Positions 1 through 11,680 of a stretch of 64,000 nt of DNA are shown here, in pieces (within the stretch, counting starts at the first letter, position 1; every line of letters begins with the position of its first letter). The notes below the pieces were generated by a model. That model did not search any database, had not been told where the DNA came from, and worked only from the letters and a program-made list of their open reading frames with translations. Made by a program: the position numbers and the translations under genes. Source of the DNA: Trichoderma breve (Eukaryota; Ascomycota; Sordariomycetes; Hypocreales; Hypocreaceae); NCBI RefSeq assembly GCF_028502605.1, contig NC_079234.1, positions 930,001 through 994,000 of the forward strand, written 5' to 3'.

Positions 1-17
1 TTAATTCAGCTGTAATT

Positions 18-1108
18 ATGGCTCATCCTCAATTTTCTATTACGCCCGAGAAAGAGGCCAGCACGTCGCAGTGGCTGTATCGTCAGCTGCTTGCCAAGAC
101 GCCACCCATAGCCAAAGACGTGACTCTCGCTGGGAAGACAGCCATTGTCACAGGCTCCAACGTTGGACTCGGCCTTGAGACAGCTCGCCAACTCTTCCGC
201 CTGGGTCTGTCCAAGCTCATTCTTGCTGTACGCTCTGAGTCAAAAGGCAAGGCCGCTCGTGAGGAGATACTTGCCGATAAAGATGTCGGATCGGGTGAGA
301 TCGAAGTTTGGACCCTGGATTTGGATTCATATGATTCCATCATCCAGTTTGCGGATAGAGCAAAGGCGCTGGATCGTTTAGACATTGCAATCTTGAATGC
401 AGGTCTATTTCAGGCTAAAGAGGCCTTTTCATCTACTGGCTACGAAAAATGTGTCCAAATCAACTATCTCTCCACCGTTCTTCTAATGACGCTGCTTTTG
501 AGCACTCTCAAGGCAAAGCCCGGAGGTACTCCTGGCCGCTTGGTTCTTGTCTCGTCCGATACGGCAGCTCGGGCACGCTTCAAGGAAAGCAAATCGCGAC
601 CAATCTTGGCTACCTTCAAGCAGAAGGCTGATAAGTGGGATATGCAAGAGCGCTATGGCACAAGCAAACTTCTTGGTCAATTCTTTCTGACTGAATTGGC
701 CAAAAAGGTGCCGGCGTCTGTCGTCACCATCGATTCTGTCAATCCAAGCTTCTGCTATGGAACCGATCTGACACGAGATGGAGATGGCACTCTTGCGGGT
801 TTACTCGTGAATGGCTTCAGACGCATAGTTGGAAAACCACCTGCTGTCGGAGCTCTCTCGCTCGTTCATGCAGCCGTCAGTTTTGGTGAAGAAGTTCATG
901 GACAGTTCACAGAGGACGGAGAAATACGACCGTGAGTCTCCTTCTATTCTCATACAGACATGAAGATTATACTGACTGATTTTTTAGTATGGCTCCGATG
1001 ATATACAAGCCTGAAGCAGAGGAGATAGGCAAGCAGCTATGGGACGAGACCATGGCTGAACTATCATTTGCCCGCGTGCAAGAGTCTATTGAAGAGGTGA
1101 TAAATTAG
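18..1108 (+). CDS. Short-chain dehydrogenase/reductase (retinol dehydrogenase-like), 344 aa
   Basis: Two exons, 18-931 and 988-1108, joined across a GTGAGT...TAG intron with a CTGAC branch-like site; the sum is 345 codons including TAG. The protein has the SDR Rossmann signature TGSNVGLG near residues 45-52, LNAG near 127 and the catalytic YGTSK near 213. An N-terminal leader of about 40 residues precedes the Rossmann fold, as in retinol-dehydrogenase/WW-oxidoreductase-like fungal SDRs. It should be an NAD(P)-dependent oxidoreductase; the substrate cannot be read from sequence. It is a paralogue of the minus-strand SDR at 9597-10676, with the same intron position and last-exon length. The ATG at 18 sits at the window edge, but the leader looks complete. 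Confidence 0.9.
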
Positions 1109-1274
1109 ATCCCCTCTATATTACATCGATTGGTTCATTCAGCGGGGTGGTTTACGTACGGAGTACTCTATTTCTGTTTTTTTATTCCCATTGATCATTG
1201 TATTTGCTTAATGTAGCACCGGTTCGGCTCGCAGTTATTACAATAAGATTCTCTCAATTCGACGCACGTAATCA

Positions 1275-2165
1275 TTACATCGTTACCTTGTCTCCAGGCT
1301 CCTTATAGTACTCAGGATAAGATGGCTTATACCTATAATAGGAACAATATTAGTATATGAAAGAGGATCAGTACGACGGGAAAGTTGATGAACGCACCCT
1401 AACAAGCGGCCCCCAATCCAATAAGCCAAGATATACTGAACCGAGCCAAGAAGCCATAAGGGCGTCCAGAAGGGTGGTGTGGCCAGAGTTGCGCAGTCAT
1501 AGCATATTAACATGAGTTGAAACACAGACGGTGCCATGTTAGCCTTTTTACAATCTCTCTGGTATCCGATTAGGTTACGGATGAACTTTTCGTCAAAGCT
1601 GTTGTCGAGTCCTTGAGGCTCAGCCCAGACCTTGAAGACTAGGTCTTCTTGGCTGGAAAGATGTGCCCAAAATTTGTGGCTACAGTGTTATTAGATTATT
1701 ATCAGAAGGACTTCTACCAAGAAATGAGTTATGATGCTGGTAGAAGGCTGAAAAAAATGGGGGGATAAGAAGGAGGAGGAGGAGCTCACCGTGTCCCGGC
1801 TGGCACTTCAATTACGCCATCATCCTTCGTAGCCCTGATCTGCTTCCCATCCTTATGGATCCCAATTACTCCTTGCTCGACTTGGAAATATTCAGCTTGT
1901 TTCCAGTGTATGTGGCTTTTCGCATTCGTAAGCTTAAATTGTAAATAAGGAGCCAAGAAGAGAGGGCTTACAGGGGTGGACCAGATAGTCCATCCTTCAC
2001 CAAGGGATTATTGATGTAGTGTGTTTCCCTCACAACCCACCGGCCATCATCCTCTTTGAGAAACTCAAAGAGAGCAGCGTCGTCACTGGAGTAAATGTGC
2101 GAGCTGGAAGCGATCACCGAACGCTGCGGACGTGGCGACAGCCACAGCTGCCAAGCATAGACCAT
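1275..2165 (-). CDS. Cupin-2 domain protein with hydrophobic C-terminal part, 219 aa
   Basis: Four exons (1972-2165, 1790-1915, 1398-1679, 1275-1332) sum to 220 codons. Splicing rebuilds a full cupin core. Motif 1 is HIHWKQAE followed six residues later by Gly, giving the HxH(x4)E(x6)G metal-binding pattern. Motif 2 is PAGTRH. The second half has a hydrophobic stretch (LATPPFWTPLWLLGSVQYIL and following), probably one or two membrane segments, ending in a YPEYYKEPG tail. The last intron was chosen over reading through because it gives that tail. The protein resembles small ascomycete cupin proteins of unknown function; metal binding is likely, but no reaction can be assigned. Its 3' end faces the 3' end of the first SDR. 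Confidence 0.82.
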
Positions 2166-3181
2166 CCTTTATTGTTCCTTTATGTAAACCAATTTAAAAG
2201 AAACTCATAGGAGACCCTTCTTGATCTTTAAAAAAGTCGAGTAAATAGATTTGAGGAAGAAGAATACGTTAGATGAGTGAGTTGGGTTTGCGCACAAGAC
2301 AGCCGATGGACTATTCCAAGCATATCGAAGTGGGACGCGTAACAACAAGATGATCTGATTCATGATCCAACAATGGGAGAAATTTTATCGAATGATAGAC
2401 GGAGGCGGGCAAACAGACCAGACCGTGCAGTAAAATTGTCACAGCTTTGATGCAACACGGACACAGACGCACGGCGGGGCTGTACAAGGACCAACATAAT
2501 ATCGCGAGTTCCACTACTGCTGGCAGCTGATCTCTAAGGACTCTCAAAGATTGCTATTATAGCTCCGATTTTGTTTAATAATTATGATATAGCAACAATA
2601 TTGGGGAAAACCTCCGAAGGATTACATGATAACTTGGTTAGGAGGCTATAATAACGGCGAGGTGTAATTGACATACTTGTCCTACCTATCTGTTCAGCTC
2701 TGTACAGATGAAGATTGTCCCCATTGGCAGTCATGCCATTATATGTCTAGCAGCTGATCCTCTCGCCTAAATTCTCAGTTCCAGATACCCATTGATGTGT
2801 ACCACAAATACGCATATCTCTGCACGCGGATGTCGTACTGCGCATGTCATCCATGTATGGGATCTATATCGCATGTTGCATGTGGCTAATCTCGGATTTT
2901 TCACTCAGCCTCAACGTGCCTGCAATCTTGGATTTCAATATCCAAAGACGTCTGATGAATCTTTCCAGAGAAAATTGGCCCATGTGATGAAAACGAGTTC
3001 AGTAAGATGACGATACTATAGCCTTCCGGATTCAATAGTATGGATAGCTGCCTTAAAGGAAATGAATAGCCTCTATTGTGCTACCCAATAATATGATTCC
3101 ACCATCACTTTTCTCGTCCATCTCACTTAATCCTTTTTTATGCTCCTTTTCTGCAATTTCTGCTTCTTTCATCTGTAGATC
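2166..3181. other. Intergenic, shared upstream region
   Basis: Divergent region between the cupin gene (minus) and the FAD oxidoreductase (plus). AT-rich with short non-conserved reading frames. The last 120 bases before 3182 are pyrimidine-rich, typical of a fungal core promoter and leader. No gene is supported. Confidence 0.6.
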
Positions 3182-4947
3182 ATGAATTTAGAGGTATACA
3201 ACTTGCTAGCCTTGGGGCTGGTGCTATTTCCAGCTCTTACCTCAAGCAGCCCTCTTATTCCTCACTACTTCAGAGAAGTTGATGTCTCGAGAGTAATTAC
3301 CTCGAAGCAAGTAGAAAGCGATCTTGGCAAAGCACTGTCCCAGGGAACTCAGATATTTGGCCCTTCAAGTCGCGCCTTTGCTAATGCTACCGAGAGATGG
3401 AACACGCGTTCTATACCCGCTGATATCCAAGTTGTTATTGAAGTAGCTCAAGAATCTGATGTAGCTAAAGTGGTAAGCATGTGTTTACGTATGTCTCAAG
3501 ATCAAATCTTTCTGACTTTTGCCGGCATAGGTGAAATACTGCTACCAGAACAGCATTGACTTCCTTGCTTACACTAGGGGCCATGGTTCGACAAACACAA
3601 TTTCCAAGTTCAGAGGCATTGAGATTAACCTTTCGAAACTTACCGAAATCACCATCCAACCGGACAAAAAGTCGGCATTGTTCCAAGGCGGAGTATATGC
3701 CAATTTGGTCATCGAGACGCTTTGGAATCAAGGGTATATTGCTGGTAAGCACCTGACATCTCCGTTCTGACATACCAGATTGATTCGAGTCACTAACCAT
3801 ATCCTCAGCTACAGGAAGCAATGGATGCGTCGGTTTCTTTGGGCCAGCCCTAGGAGGCGGCCTTGGCCGATACCAGGGCCAATACGGCCTTATTTCCGAT
3901 AATTTCGTCAATTTAAATGTTGTTCTGGCTAATGGCACAGCCATCACCGTCAATGCTACCTCCAACAGCGATCTCTTCTGGGCTATGAAGGGCGCAGGCC
4001 ATAATTTTGGCATCGTTACCAATGGCTACATCAAGATATATCCGAAAAAAGCCAATACTTGGTATTATCATAATTACGTCTGGTCACAAGATAAGCTGGA
4101 GACAGTCTTTGCGGCACTGAACAAGTTCCAAGGGACGGGACAGATTCCTACACTCATGGGTGTCAACTTTGGCCAGTTCTCCATTGAACCAAATATTAGT
4201 AAAACAGAGGTGAGCATGATTAAAAATCATGATATTTTCAGCCCAAACTTACTCTGTACAGGCTGTTATCATCTGGTCATTTGCATATGATGGCCCAGCC
4301 GACGAAGCTGAAAAGCTTCTGGCTCCATTCAACGCAATTCCCGCCGTCTCAAGCACCAAAGGCGACGTGTCTTACTCCGAGCTGCTTGTTGCGCAACAAA
4401 CAGATATAAACAGCGCATCTTGCTCTTCACAACCATACATTGGAAGTAATACCTGGCTTCAAACTTACAACATCACTTCTCAGCGCGAAATCTATAACCT
4501 CTTCAACCAGCAAATCGCACAGAACCCAAGCCTTGCTCCCGGTGCCCGCGTGTTTTTCGAAGGCTATTCAAGCAAAACCACTCAACTAATTGACCACGCT
4601 TCTTCTTGCTATCCTCACCGTGACGAATACTTGCTCGTGTAAGTGAACTTCAAACCAAGATGCACCTGTTAAAAGCATGAAATTGACCATTGTACAGCTT
4701 CTTCGCCGTTGCTACTCCGCCAGATTTAGAGACTTTTAGTCGATCTTGGGCTGACGATACGTTGGCTATATGGCGTGCTGGCCAGCCTGGTCGTCGACCT
4801 GCAACGTACGTCAACTATGCTGTGGGAAGCGAGCCTCTCGAGTCCATTTACGGTTATGATGGTCAATTGCCGCGGCTACGGGCTCTCAAGTCCAAGTATG
4901 ATCCTCTGATCAAATTCAGGTGGTACAACCCAATCATTTCTTACTAG
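3182..4947 (+). CDS. Secreted FAD-linked (BBE/VAO-type) oxidoreductase, 510 aa
   Basis: Five exons (3182-3472, 3531-3744, 3809-4209, 4262-4638, 4698-4947) sum to 511 codons; every junction is GT-AG. The N-terminus is a signal peptide ([16 protein letters not shown]). FAD_binding_4 follows with TRGHGST near 112-118, where the His is the expected flavin-linking residue of this family. A second flavin site is GSNGC (Cys near 175), followed by the glycine-rich [16 protein letters not shown]. The C-terminal BBE segment ends KFRWYNPI, the family's usual ending. Such enzymes oxidise sugars or secondary metabolites with O2 and are often secreted or act in biosynthetic loci. The substrate is unknown. 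The length is normal and no lesion was seen. Confidence 0.9.
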
Positions 4948-5148
4948 AATTTGGGCGTGGATAGCGTACATGAAGCTTCTCTATATATAAAGCAGTACAG
5001 GCAGAGAATGAATCAGGAGGGAGAGTGCTCTTTGGGTAGTGCAAATGTAAGTAGTTGCCCTTGTAGATGCTGGCACAGTTTCTAGATGTTAATACAGTCC
5101 CTAAATCCTGGTTGCAAATGTATTTGGTGGATATCACAGTCTATGAAA

Positions 5149-7270
5149 CTAGCTACTCTTGCCAGCATCCTCCTTCAACGCTACAATGCGGTTGAGGACA
5201 ATCTTCTCATCAGTGCTATCGGGGTCAACAGCCTATCGACGAGTTAGTAAACGGTCTGTATAATGAACTACAAAGCAATTGGAATAAACTCACAAAATAA
5301 GCAACGCGCATGGCCTGGAACCGGATAGTCTCAGGGCCAACCTCGCCCGTCTTCTCGCCCTCGGCCTCAGGCCATGGTGCGCGTCGTTTTACTTCGTGGA
5401 AGCCGGTCTCGATCAATGCGTTTGGCCAGATGGTCTCGCTGTTGGGGTTGACATCGCTCAACAGTCCTCCAGGAGCAGAGCCGGGGCTGTCTGATTTGAA
5501 GAGGGCCTCGTGGATGCGCACTTCAGTAGGGAGCGAGCCTTCGGGCACCCACTGGATAAAAGTCTTGGGCTTCTTGCCCTCCTTGTCGTAAACAGCCCTG
5601 ATCTCATTGATAGCGCCTGTAGTTTCGTCCTTGGTGAAGGAAACAGCCTTGATGGGGTGGGGAACGTTCAAAAGACCGACAGTCTTGCCCGGGGCAAGGC
5701 GGAAGTAGTCTTTGCTGTCCACTTCACGGAAATCTGAGCGATCAATGTAGACAGTCTTGGTGAGACGGACAGTGTGGGATCCAAGCTTGGGGTCTTTGGG
5801 AGAGAAGGGGATATCAAGGTCTTGCTCTTCGCAGTCTTCAATTACCACCGGGACTGGGTCCAGGACAAGCATGAGACGGGGAACGGTCCTTTCAAGATAG
5901 ACGCGAATAGACTGCTCAAAGCGCTTAATGCTGACCTGAGTGATGGAAGTGGTAACACCGAGCTCATAGATGAAGGATAGAAGGGCACCGGGTGGGATGC
6001 CTCGTCGTCGGATTCCTTTGATGGTATACAGACGCGGGTCGTCCCATCCACGAACAACCTTGTTCTCAATCAGTGTTCTCAGGCCTCTCTTGCTCATGAT
6101 TGTTCCGCTGAGATTTAAGCGACCGTACTCGCGCTGCATGGGCTGGAATTCCACCAGGAGCCTGCGTCCAATTAGTGCCTGCCCAGGGAATCAGGAATAC
6201 ATTGACCAGGGACTTACTTGTTTAGCCACTCATAACTCTCTCGTGACATGATGAACTCGGTGGTGCACAAACTGTGTGTGATTCCCTCAAAGCTGTCGCA
6301 TAGGCAGTGTGCGAAATCGTAGGTTGGGTATATCCGCCACTTGGTGCCTGTCCGGAAGTGAGGTTCCTGATCCTTGGGAATTCGGTAGGCAGCGAGATCC
6401 CACATCTGAGGGTTCGGGTTGTTCTCAATGTCCTGCTTCATGCGAAGCCAGGCGCTTCTTGGCGCATATTCTCCATCTCTCATGCCACGGAACTTTTTGA
6501 GGTTGGTCTCAACATCCTGTTTCGCATGCTCGCATCGATATCTTGGGGACAAGCCGTCCTCGCCACCTCGCTGTTTCTTGGTCTCGACATCATCGCAGTG
6601 GCATACATAGGCCTTTTCCATCTTGATCAATTCTTCGGCGAGGTCGTACATTCGCTGGTAGTTGTCGGAGGCATAGGTGATTTCACTAGGAGTGAACCCT
6701 AGCCATTTGATCGTGTCCTCGATAGCGACGAAGTATTCTCCCTTTTCGGCATCGGGATTCGTGTCGTCGAATCTAAGAATCTAAGACCAATTAACAACTC
6801 GTATGTTAAGAATGTTGGCAAGGGGGAGCTTACAGTTCTGCCGCCGTGGAACTTGGCAAAGCCGAAGTTGACAGCAATTGCCTTTGCGTGACCAAGCTAC
6901 CCGTCAAAGTCAGTAATGCAATGCTCTCTTGTGGCAGTCAGGACATGAGAATCACATGGAGGTATCCGTTTGGTTCGGGAGGGAATCGCGTCACCACCGC
7001 CTCGGAAGGTCGCAGCTTGTAAACGTCGCCGAGGAATCCCTGCTTGAACATGGCGTCGGGATCAATCACGCGCTCCTCGGGCTTAGCAGCAGGCTTGTTC
7101 GCCTCCGGGTTGCTGCTCTTCTCCTTCTGGGCATTGCTGCGAGATGCTGCTGCATTGGCCTTCCTCGCTCGCTTCTGGATGCGCTTCTTCAGCTCGTTCT
7201 TGGTGACCATGTCGCCCGTCTCCTCGTCCAGCACCAGCTTGGCCACGCCCTCGGCGACCGCGTCAGCCAT
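5149..7270 (-). CDS. GLN4: Glutaminyl-tRNA synthetase (cytosolic, class I), 630 aa
   Basis: Five exons (6956-7270, 6834-6896, 6218-6780, 5294-6161, 5149-5232) sum to 631 codons. The catalytic HIGH box is RFPPEPNGYLH/LGHAKA and is split by an intron after residue 105. Then come LRFDDTNP, the GlnRS-type KWRIYPTYDFAHCLCD and ITHSLCTTEF, and the KMSKS equivalent IMSKR near 335-339. WDDPRLYTIKGIRRRG and the anticodon-binding beta barrels follow. The enzyme charges tRNA-Gln. The eukaryotic N-terminal non-catalytic domain is reduced to about 90 basic, Ala/Lys-rich residues (NELKKRIQKRARK). GlnRS is preferred over GluRS because of the CHCDD and THSLCT blocks. The first intron has a weak GTGATT donor, but phase and homology require it. 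It is an essential gene inside an otherwise accessory segment. Confidence 0.93.
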
Positions 7271-7957
7271 GTTGAAGATGTGGTTTTGTCGTAAAATCGT
7301 AGAATAAGCCGGGTATCTGATATGCTATGGTTTGAACGTCGAGAGGGAATCGAGCAGTGTTTCAGACTGGTTTATCTATGTCTTTTGATGACTCAGGGCT
7401 GCGAATGTCAAAAGTCAAAGAAATGAAGCTCCTGCCCCTCCATGGCACGTGTGCTTGTGCCCCTCTTCGTAGCAAGATAAGGCTGATAACAAAAAAAGTT
7501 CGATGACATAAGCAGCTTTTTGTTCACCTCGCTGGAATAATGTGCGCTATAACAGTGGCTGTAATGGCCCTGTAATTGAGTGCTGAAGTGCTACAAGTTT
7601 CATTCATGGATGGCACACACTTCAGCACAGCCATGATGACCTCAATCTTCACGCACCGACATCGCAGGCCAGTTGTAGGAAATGGATTGAGTCATACAAT
7701 GGTATTGATACAATATTGATACAATATTTCTTACTTCTCACAAGGCACTCAACGGGAGAATGGAATTGAACCTGTCCTTGACTCTTGGTCGAAGACAGCT
7801 CTAACTAAGCCTTCAATAAGCGAAAACCGCACATATTGATGTGAAGCCGTTGGAATCGAGGCTGAGGCAAAGCATCGTCTTGTTCCTCTAGGTAGTTATC
7901 GAGATGTTTAGCAGCTTGCATTATGACTCATTGAATACGCTTTTTTGAGTATCCAGC
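7271..7957. other. Intergenic, no gene seen
   Basis: Promoter side of the glutaminyl-tRNA synthetase and 3' side of the next SDR. It contains a short near-direct repeat (gatacaatattgatacaatatt, near 7707-7728) but no supportable coding region. Confidence 0.55.
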
Positions 7958-9051
7958 TCACAGCCACTTTTTGTTTCCATGATGGGACACAAAGGAACCA
8001 CCGCTGCCGCCCTCGATGCTTGCACTCTCCCACACAGCAATGACATCCCTCACAGCGGCCTCCGGAGATGATGGGCCCTTAAAGTCGGGATTATAAGTAA
8101 CAAATTTCTGAAACATCTCCCCGACTTTTCCCATTTGCTCTTGAGTTACTAGCAAAAGGATCCGTTGTTAGCCAAGGTAGCTGATTAGGGTGATCTTGAA
8201 GAGAACATTGGAGACGCTCGTACCATTATTGTAGTGGCCAGTATCGGACACGCCAGGGCTGATGCTCATAAACAAAACGCCCTCCTTCTTGTACTGAGCA
8301 TGAAATTTACCGGTAGCAACATTCATGGCAGCCTTGCTGATGGCGTATCCAGAGGCAACCTCCAGCTCGAATTTGTTCGTTGAATCCAGATCCGCCATGC
8401 CAGTGGACAAGGAGATGACCTTTTTTGCATTACCCTTGAGAATGAGAGGCATGTACAAGTTAAAGAGGTGGATGTTTGAAACAACGTTGACCTTGAAAGA
8501 CTTGAATAAATCTTCCTCAAGCTCCTTGGGATTGTGGCCTCTACATGTAGTGTCAGGATGTTGTAGAACCAATATCTGTCGTGAAATGAGGCAGGCATGG
8601 CTTACAAAACTCCAATGGGATCATAGGCGTCAAATTCTGATACGTATGCCGCGTTCGCGATGAGATAGTCAAGTGCCCCGCCAGTGATTTGGGTAGTGGC
8701 AGCCACAGCATTCTGTAATTGAATACAGCGTTTAGGACTGTGGTGACAAATAGAGCTTTCAAGACCAGATTCTTTTGATACTCACCTTGACAACGTCATA
8801 GTCTGTAATATCAGCTTGCAAGATGTGAATGTTGGATCGTCCTGGTAGCTCTTGAGTGATAGCAAGTTCGGTCGCAGTCTTGTCTCGAACGAGGCCAACG
8901 ACGGTGTTGCTTGGGTCGCTGGATAACTGGCGCACAAATTCGAGCTATTGGAGTGTTGTCAATTACATCTCCTCTTTTAATACAAGATATGTGAGGATTA
9001 GTTACGTACCCCTAGGCCTCTAGAGGCGCCAGTGATGACATAGGACGGCAT
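7958..9051 (-). CDS. Short-chain dehydrogenase/reductase (CsgA/ToxD-like), 271 aa
   Basis: Five exons (9010-9051, 8786-8944, 8606-8712, 8224-8540, 7958-8148) sum to 272 codons. Cofactor motif TGASRGLG lies at residues 7-14, immediately after the start, as in this compact SDR subfamily. The NNAG position reads LIANAAY, a variant that is common in these proteins. The catalytic YAISK is near 168, and SPGVSDTG follows as the substrate-loop block. All introns are GT-AG and 50-80 nt long. It is probably an NADP-dependent carbonyl reductase of secondary metabolism. It lies tail-to-head with the following SDR on the same strand, about 0.5 kb away. Confidence 0.88.
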
Positions 9052-9596
9052 CTTTATACAGAATGAATGTCAAGATTGAAGGAAGAAGAGGACAGATCAA
9101 AGTGTGGGAAGAAAATAAAGAGATGCAAGAGCGTTGATGAGATGTATGGGTTAGGTTTGTCTGATCTAGGGCAGGAACTATGAGGATAGAGCTGCTGCTT
9201 AAATATTTTGACTGTTAGACAGAGGTGGGTGGGCGGAGGGCGGGCGACGTTAAGAAGAAAAGTTACATGTATGTAAAAAGACGCCTATTATTCGCTATTT
9301 AATGTCTCACCTAACCATCATTGAGCATGGACACGTCAGTTCGTAGGGGTTGTGTAACTGTTTGAGATGCTCCTGAGAGGAATCAGAAGCTCTAGACTGC
9401 CCTCAAGACCAGGTAGCCTAGTCGAGTTTGTGATCTTGATCTTGTGAAGTGTGTCATCAGAAGTATGCATATCTTGGTAAGTCTACAATGGTGATCTTGG
9501 ACACGGATAGCGCTTGTGTTATCTTCTAGCTGAAATGGCTACTGCTAAATATTTGACAAAACCCGAAAAGTCCCAGCCATCTCCTCCAATATCTAC
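9052..9596. other. Intergenic, no gene seen
   Basis: 5' region of the CsgA-like SDR and 3' region of the next SDR. It is purine-rich (gggtgggcggagggcgggcg near 9227-9246). No coding region or RNA gene was recognised. Confidence 0.5.
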
Positions 9597-10676
9597 TCAG
9601 CCCTTCAGATCATTCACAATTTTCGATGCGCCTACAAAATTGAGCTCTTCCATGGTTTCTTCCCAGAGTCTCTTTTTCAACTCTTGGCCCTCTGGGGTGT
9701 ACCAAAGCTTCGGATATCTGCAGGCACATATCTTAGTACGCGCAGCGGCCAGCTGTCAGTCCTAGGGCACTTACGGCTTTATAGTCCAGTCACTCGTAAA
9801 TGAGCCGTGACTTTTCTCTCCTTGAACCAAAACTGCATCCAGATATGTAGTAGCAGCTACATTAACCGGCCTCGCCAGAATCCATTGGCCGACAGCAATC
9901 AACTTCATCACCAAAGCAGGATATCCACGGAAGAAATCAGTGCCGCCCGTCATGCCAGGATTCGACAAATTCACGAGGACGTCATTGGGATTGACAAATT
10001 CGGCCAACTTGGAGACAAATATTGTCTGTAATAGCTTCGACCTGCCATACCAAGAGAACTGGCTGAAGGTCTCTTCTTGTTGGAACTGCGGTAATATCGG
10101 CCCTTTGAGCTCGACCTCATTCTGGTACATCAGATCTGAACCCACAATACTAATAACAGGCGGCCTCGAGTCATCATCAGTTTTCTTTGCTTTGAGAATG
10201 GGAAGAAGCAAGATTGTCAAGAGAGCCGTTGACAGGTAGTTGACCTGCAGCGTGACTTCGTTCCCTGTTGCCTGCACGACAGTATACGGCGTCTTGATAA
10301 GCCCGGCATTAAGGATCACAATATCGATCCGGTCCAAGCTCTTGCAGCGGCTAGCAAAAGCGCAAACAGAATCATATGATTCCATGTCGATGATCCAGAC
10401 AGATATCAGGGCAGAAGGAAAGCTTTTGCGCAGCTGAGCCGCGGCCACATCACCCCTGGCCTGAGAGCGGACACCCATGACCAGATGTGATAGACCCAGC
10501 TGGAGCAGTTGCTTGCATGCCGAGAGCCCAAGTCCAACATTACTTCCAGTGACAATTGCGACTTGGCCGTCAAGCGTTATTCCTGCGGGCAAAGGCTTGG
10601 GTCGAGTGAATTGACGCCGTAAAAAGCCCAAAGTAGTGGCCTCAAATGGAGCTTCGCTTTCGAGTTGGCTTGACAT
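9597..10676 (-). CDS. Short-chain dehydrogenase/reductase, paralogue of the first gene, 340 aa
   Basis: Two exons (9775-10676 and 9597-9717) sum to 341 codons. The cofactor motif TGSNVGLG lies at 43-50, LNAG near 125 and YGRSK near 209. The C-terminal exon reads PEGQELKKRLWEETMEELNF, matching the end of the SDR at 18-1108 ([17 protein letters not shown]). Both genes have a last exon of exactly 121 nt and the same intron phase, so they descend from one duplication. The reaction is NAD(P)-dependent, with unknown substrate. It is divergent from the transporter to its right, so the two may share regulation from the 1 kb between them. Confidence 0.9.
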
Positions 10677-11680
10677 GGCTGGCTGGATTCAGATTGAATC
10701 TGTTTCGATTTATTGTTTGAGATCAATTTGTTCACAAATGAGAAGAGACGACTGCCCATCCCGGAACCCCTTCGACTGAGTGATAAGATGCAGGCTCCCG
10801 AATAGACGACATAATTGCAGGAATATTCCCCTGTCAATTCACCACTCACATAAACTTTGTAAACCAACAAATAACTTAGATACGTCGTACAAACTCACCG
10901 ACAAGTTTCACGGGCCGGTCTTGATCAAGCCCTAGCCCGTGTGCAAGATCAGCGCTGAGATCGCAGCCTGGCTCTAATCCTGCCGCAATATTAATTCAAC
11001 CCCTCATGTTGGAATGCAGACAGCTTTTGAGACGGCTGGCGGCTTGCCCTTTGTTGGCTGAACTCGTCGTTTTGGGAGCAACAGACAGGCCGACCCGCTT
11101 CTGTGGAAGAACATCGACCAACAACAGCGGACTCGACGGATTACCGAGCCGGCCTAGGTTATCCCGACTATGTGTTTGCTTGCGTTGGTAATGGATCCAA
11201 TACTTGCAATCAAGAGAGGGTATCGAATGGCATCAGAGAAATGGATAGATGTGATTCTAACGAGCTGAAGGCTTGTTGCGCTTCACCCGACGGTCATGGC
11301 GTTGGTTAGCCAGCAAGCAGGGGACTTGAAAGGATCGCAAACGGCTTGCCACCTTGCGCCGACTCCGTTTCGGAAAACAGAGGGGTGGAATCTGCAAAAT
11401 GCCGTTGCGTACGATAATCAGAGCGTCTGAGTGCGAAATGAGTTGGAGTTTTACCGCATAGTCGACATTCCCTCTCGACCAAAGATCCACCAACTCGTTT
11501 GCAAGGATTAGGCGCTCTGCGTCCGCGTTTCCAGACAAGACAGGAAATGATAGCGTCTATCAGCTGAATCTATTTTCATTTCATAGAATCTGGAGACTTG
11601 GAGCTTTACTCGTGTCGGAAAGAGACAGCCACTACCCCTCTGATAGTAGCTCCGAAGTGCTGGGTCTATCGCCTGCCACC
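10677..11680. other. Divergent intergenic region between SDR and transporter
   Basis: About 1 kb between two divergent genes. GC-rich patches carry several CGG-containing sites (for example 11084-11160) of the kind Zn2Cys6 regulators bind, and such a regulator is encoded at 14505-15693. Binding is inference only. No gene is supported. Confidence 0.45.

Noticed and set aside
2019..2210. Plus-strand frame opposite the cupin gene
   Set aside because: Shadow of cupin exon 1.
11612..11680. Longer N-terminus of the DHA2 pump
   Set aside because: It would begin with GTG; the ATG at 11681 has an excellent context.
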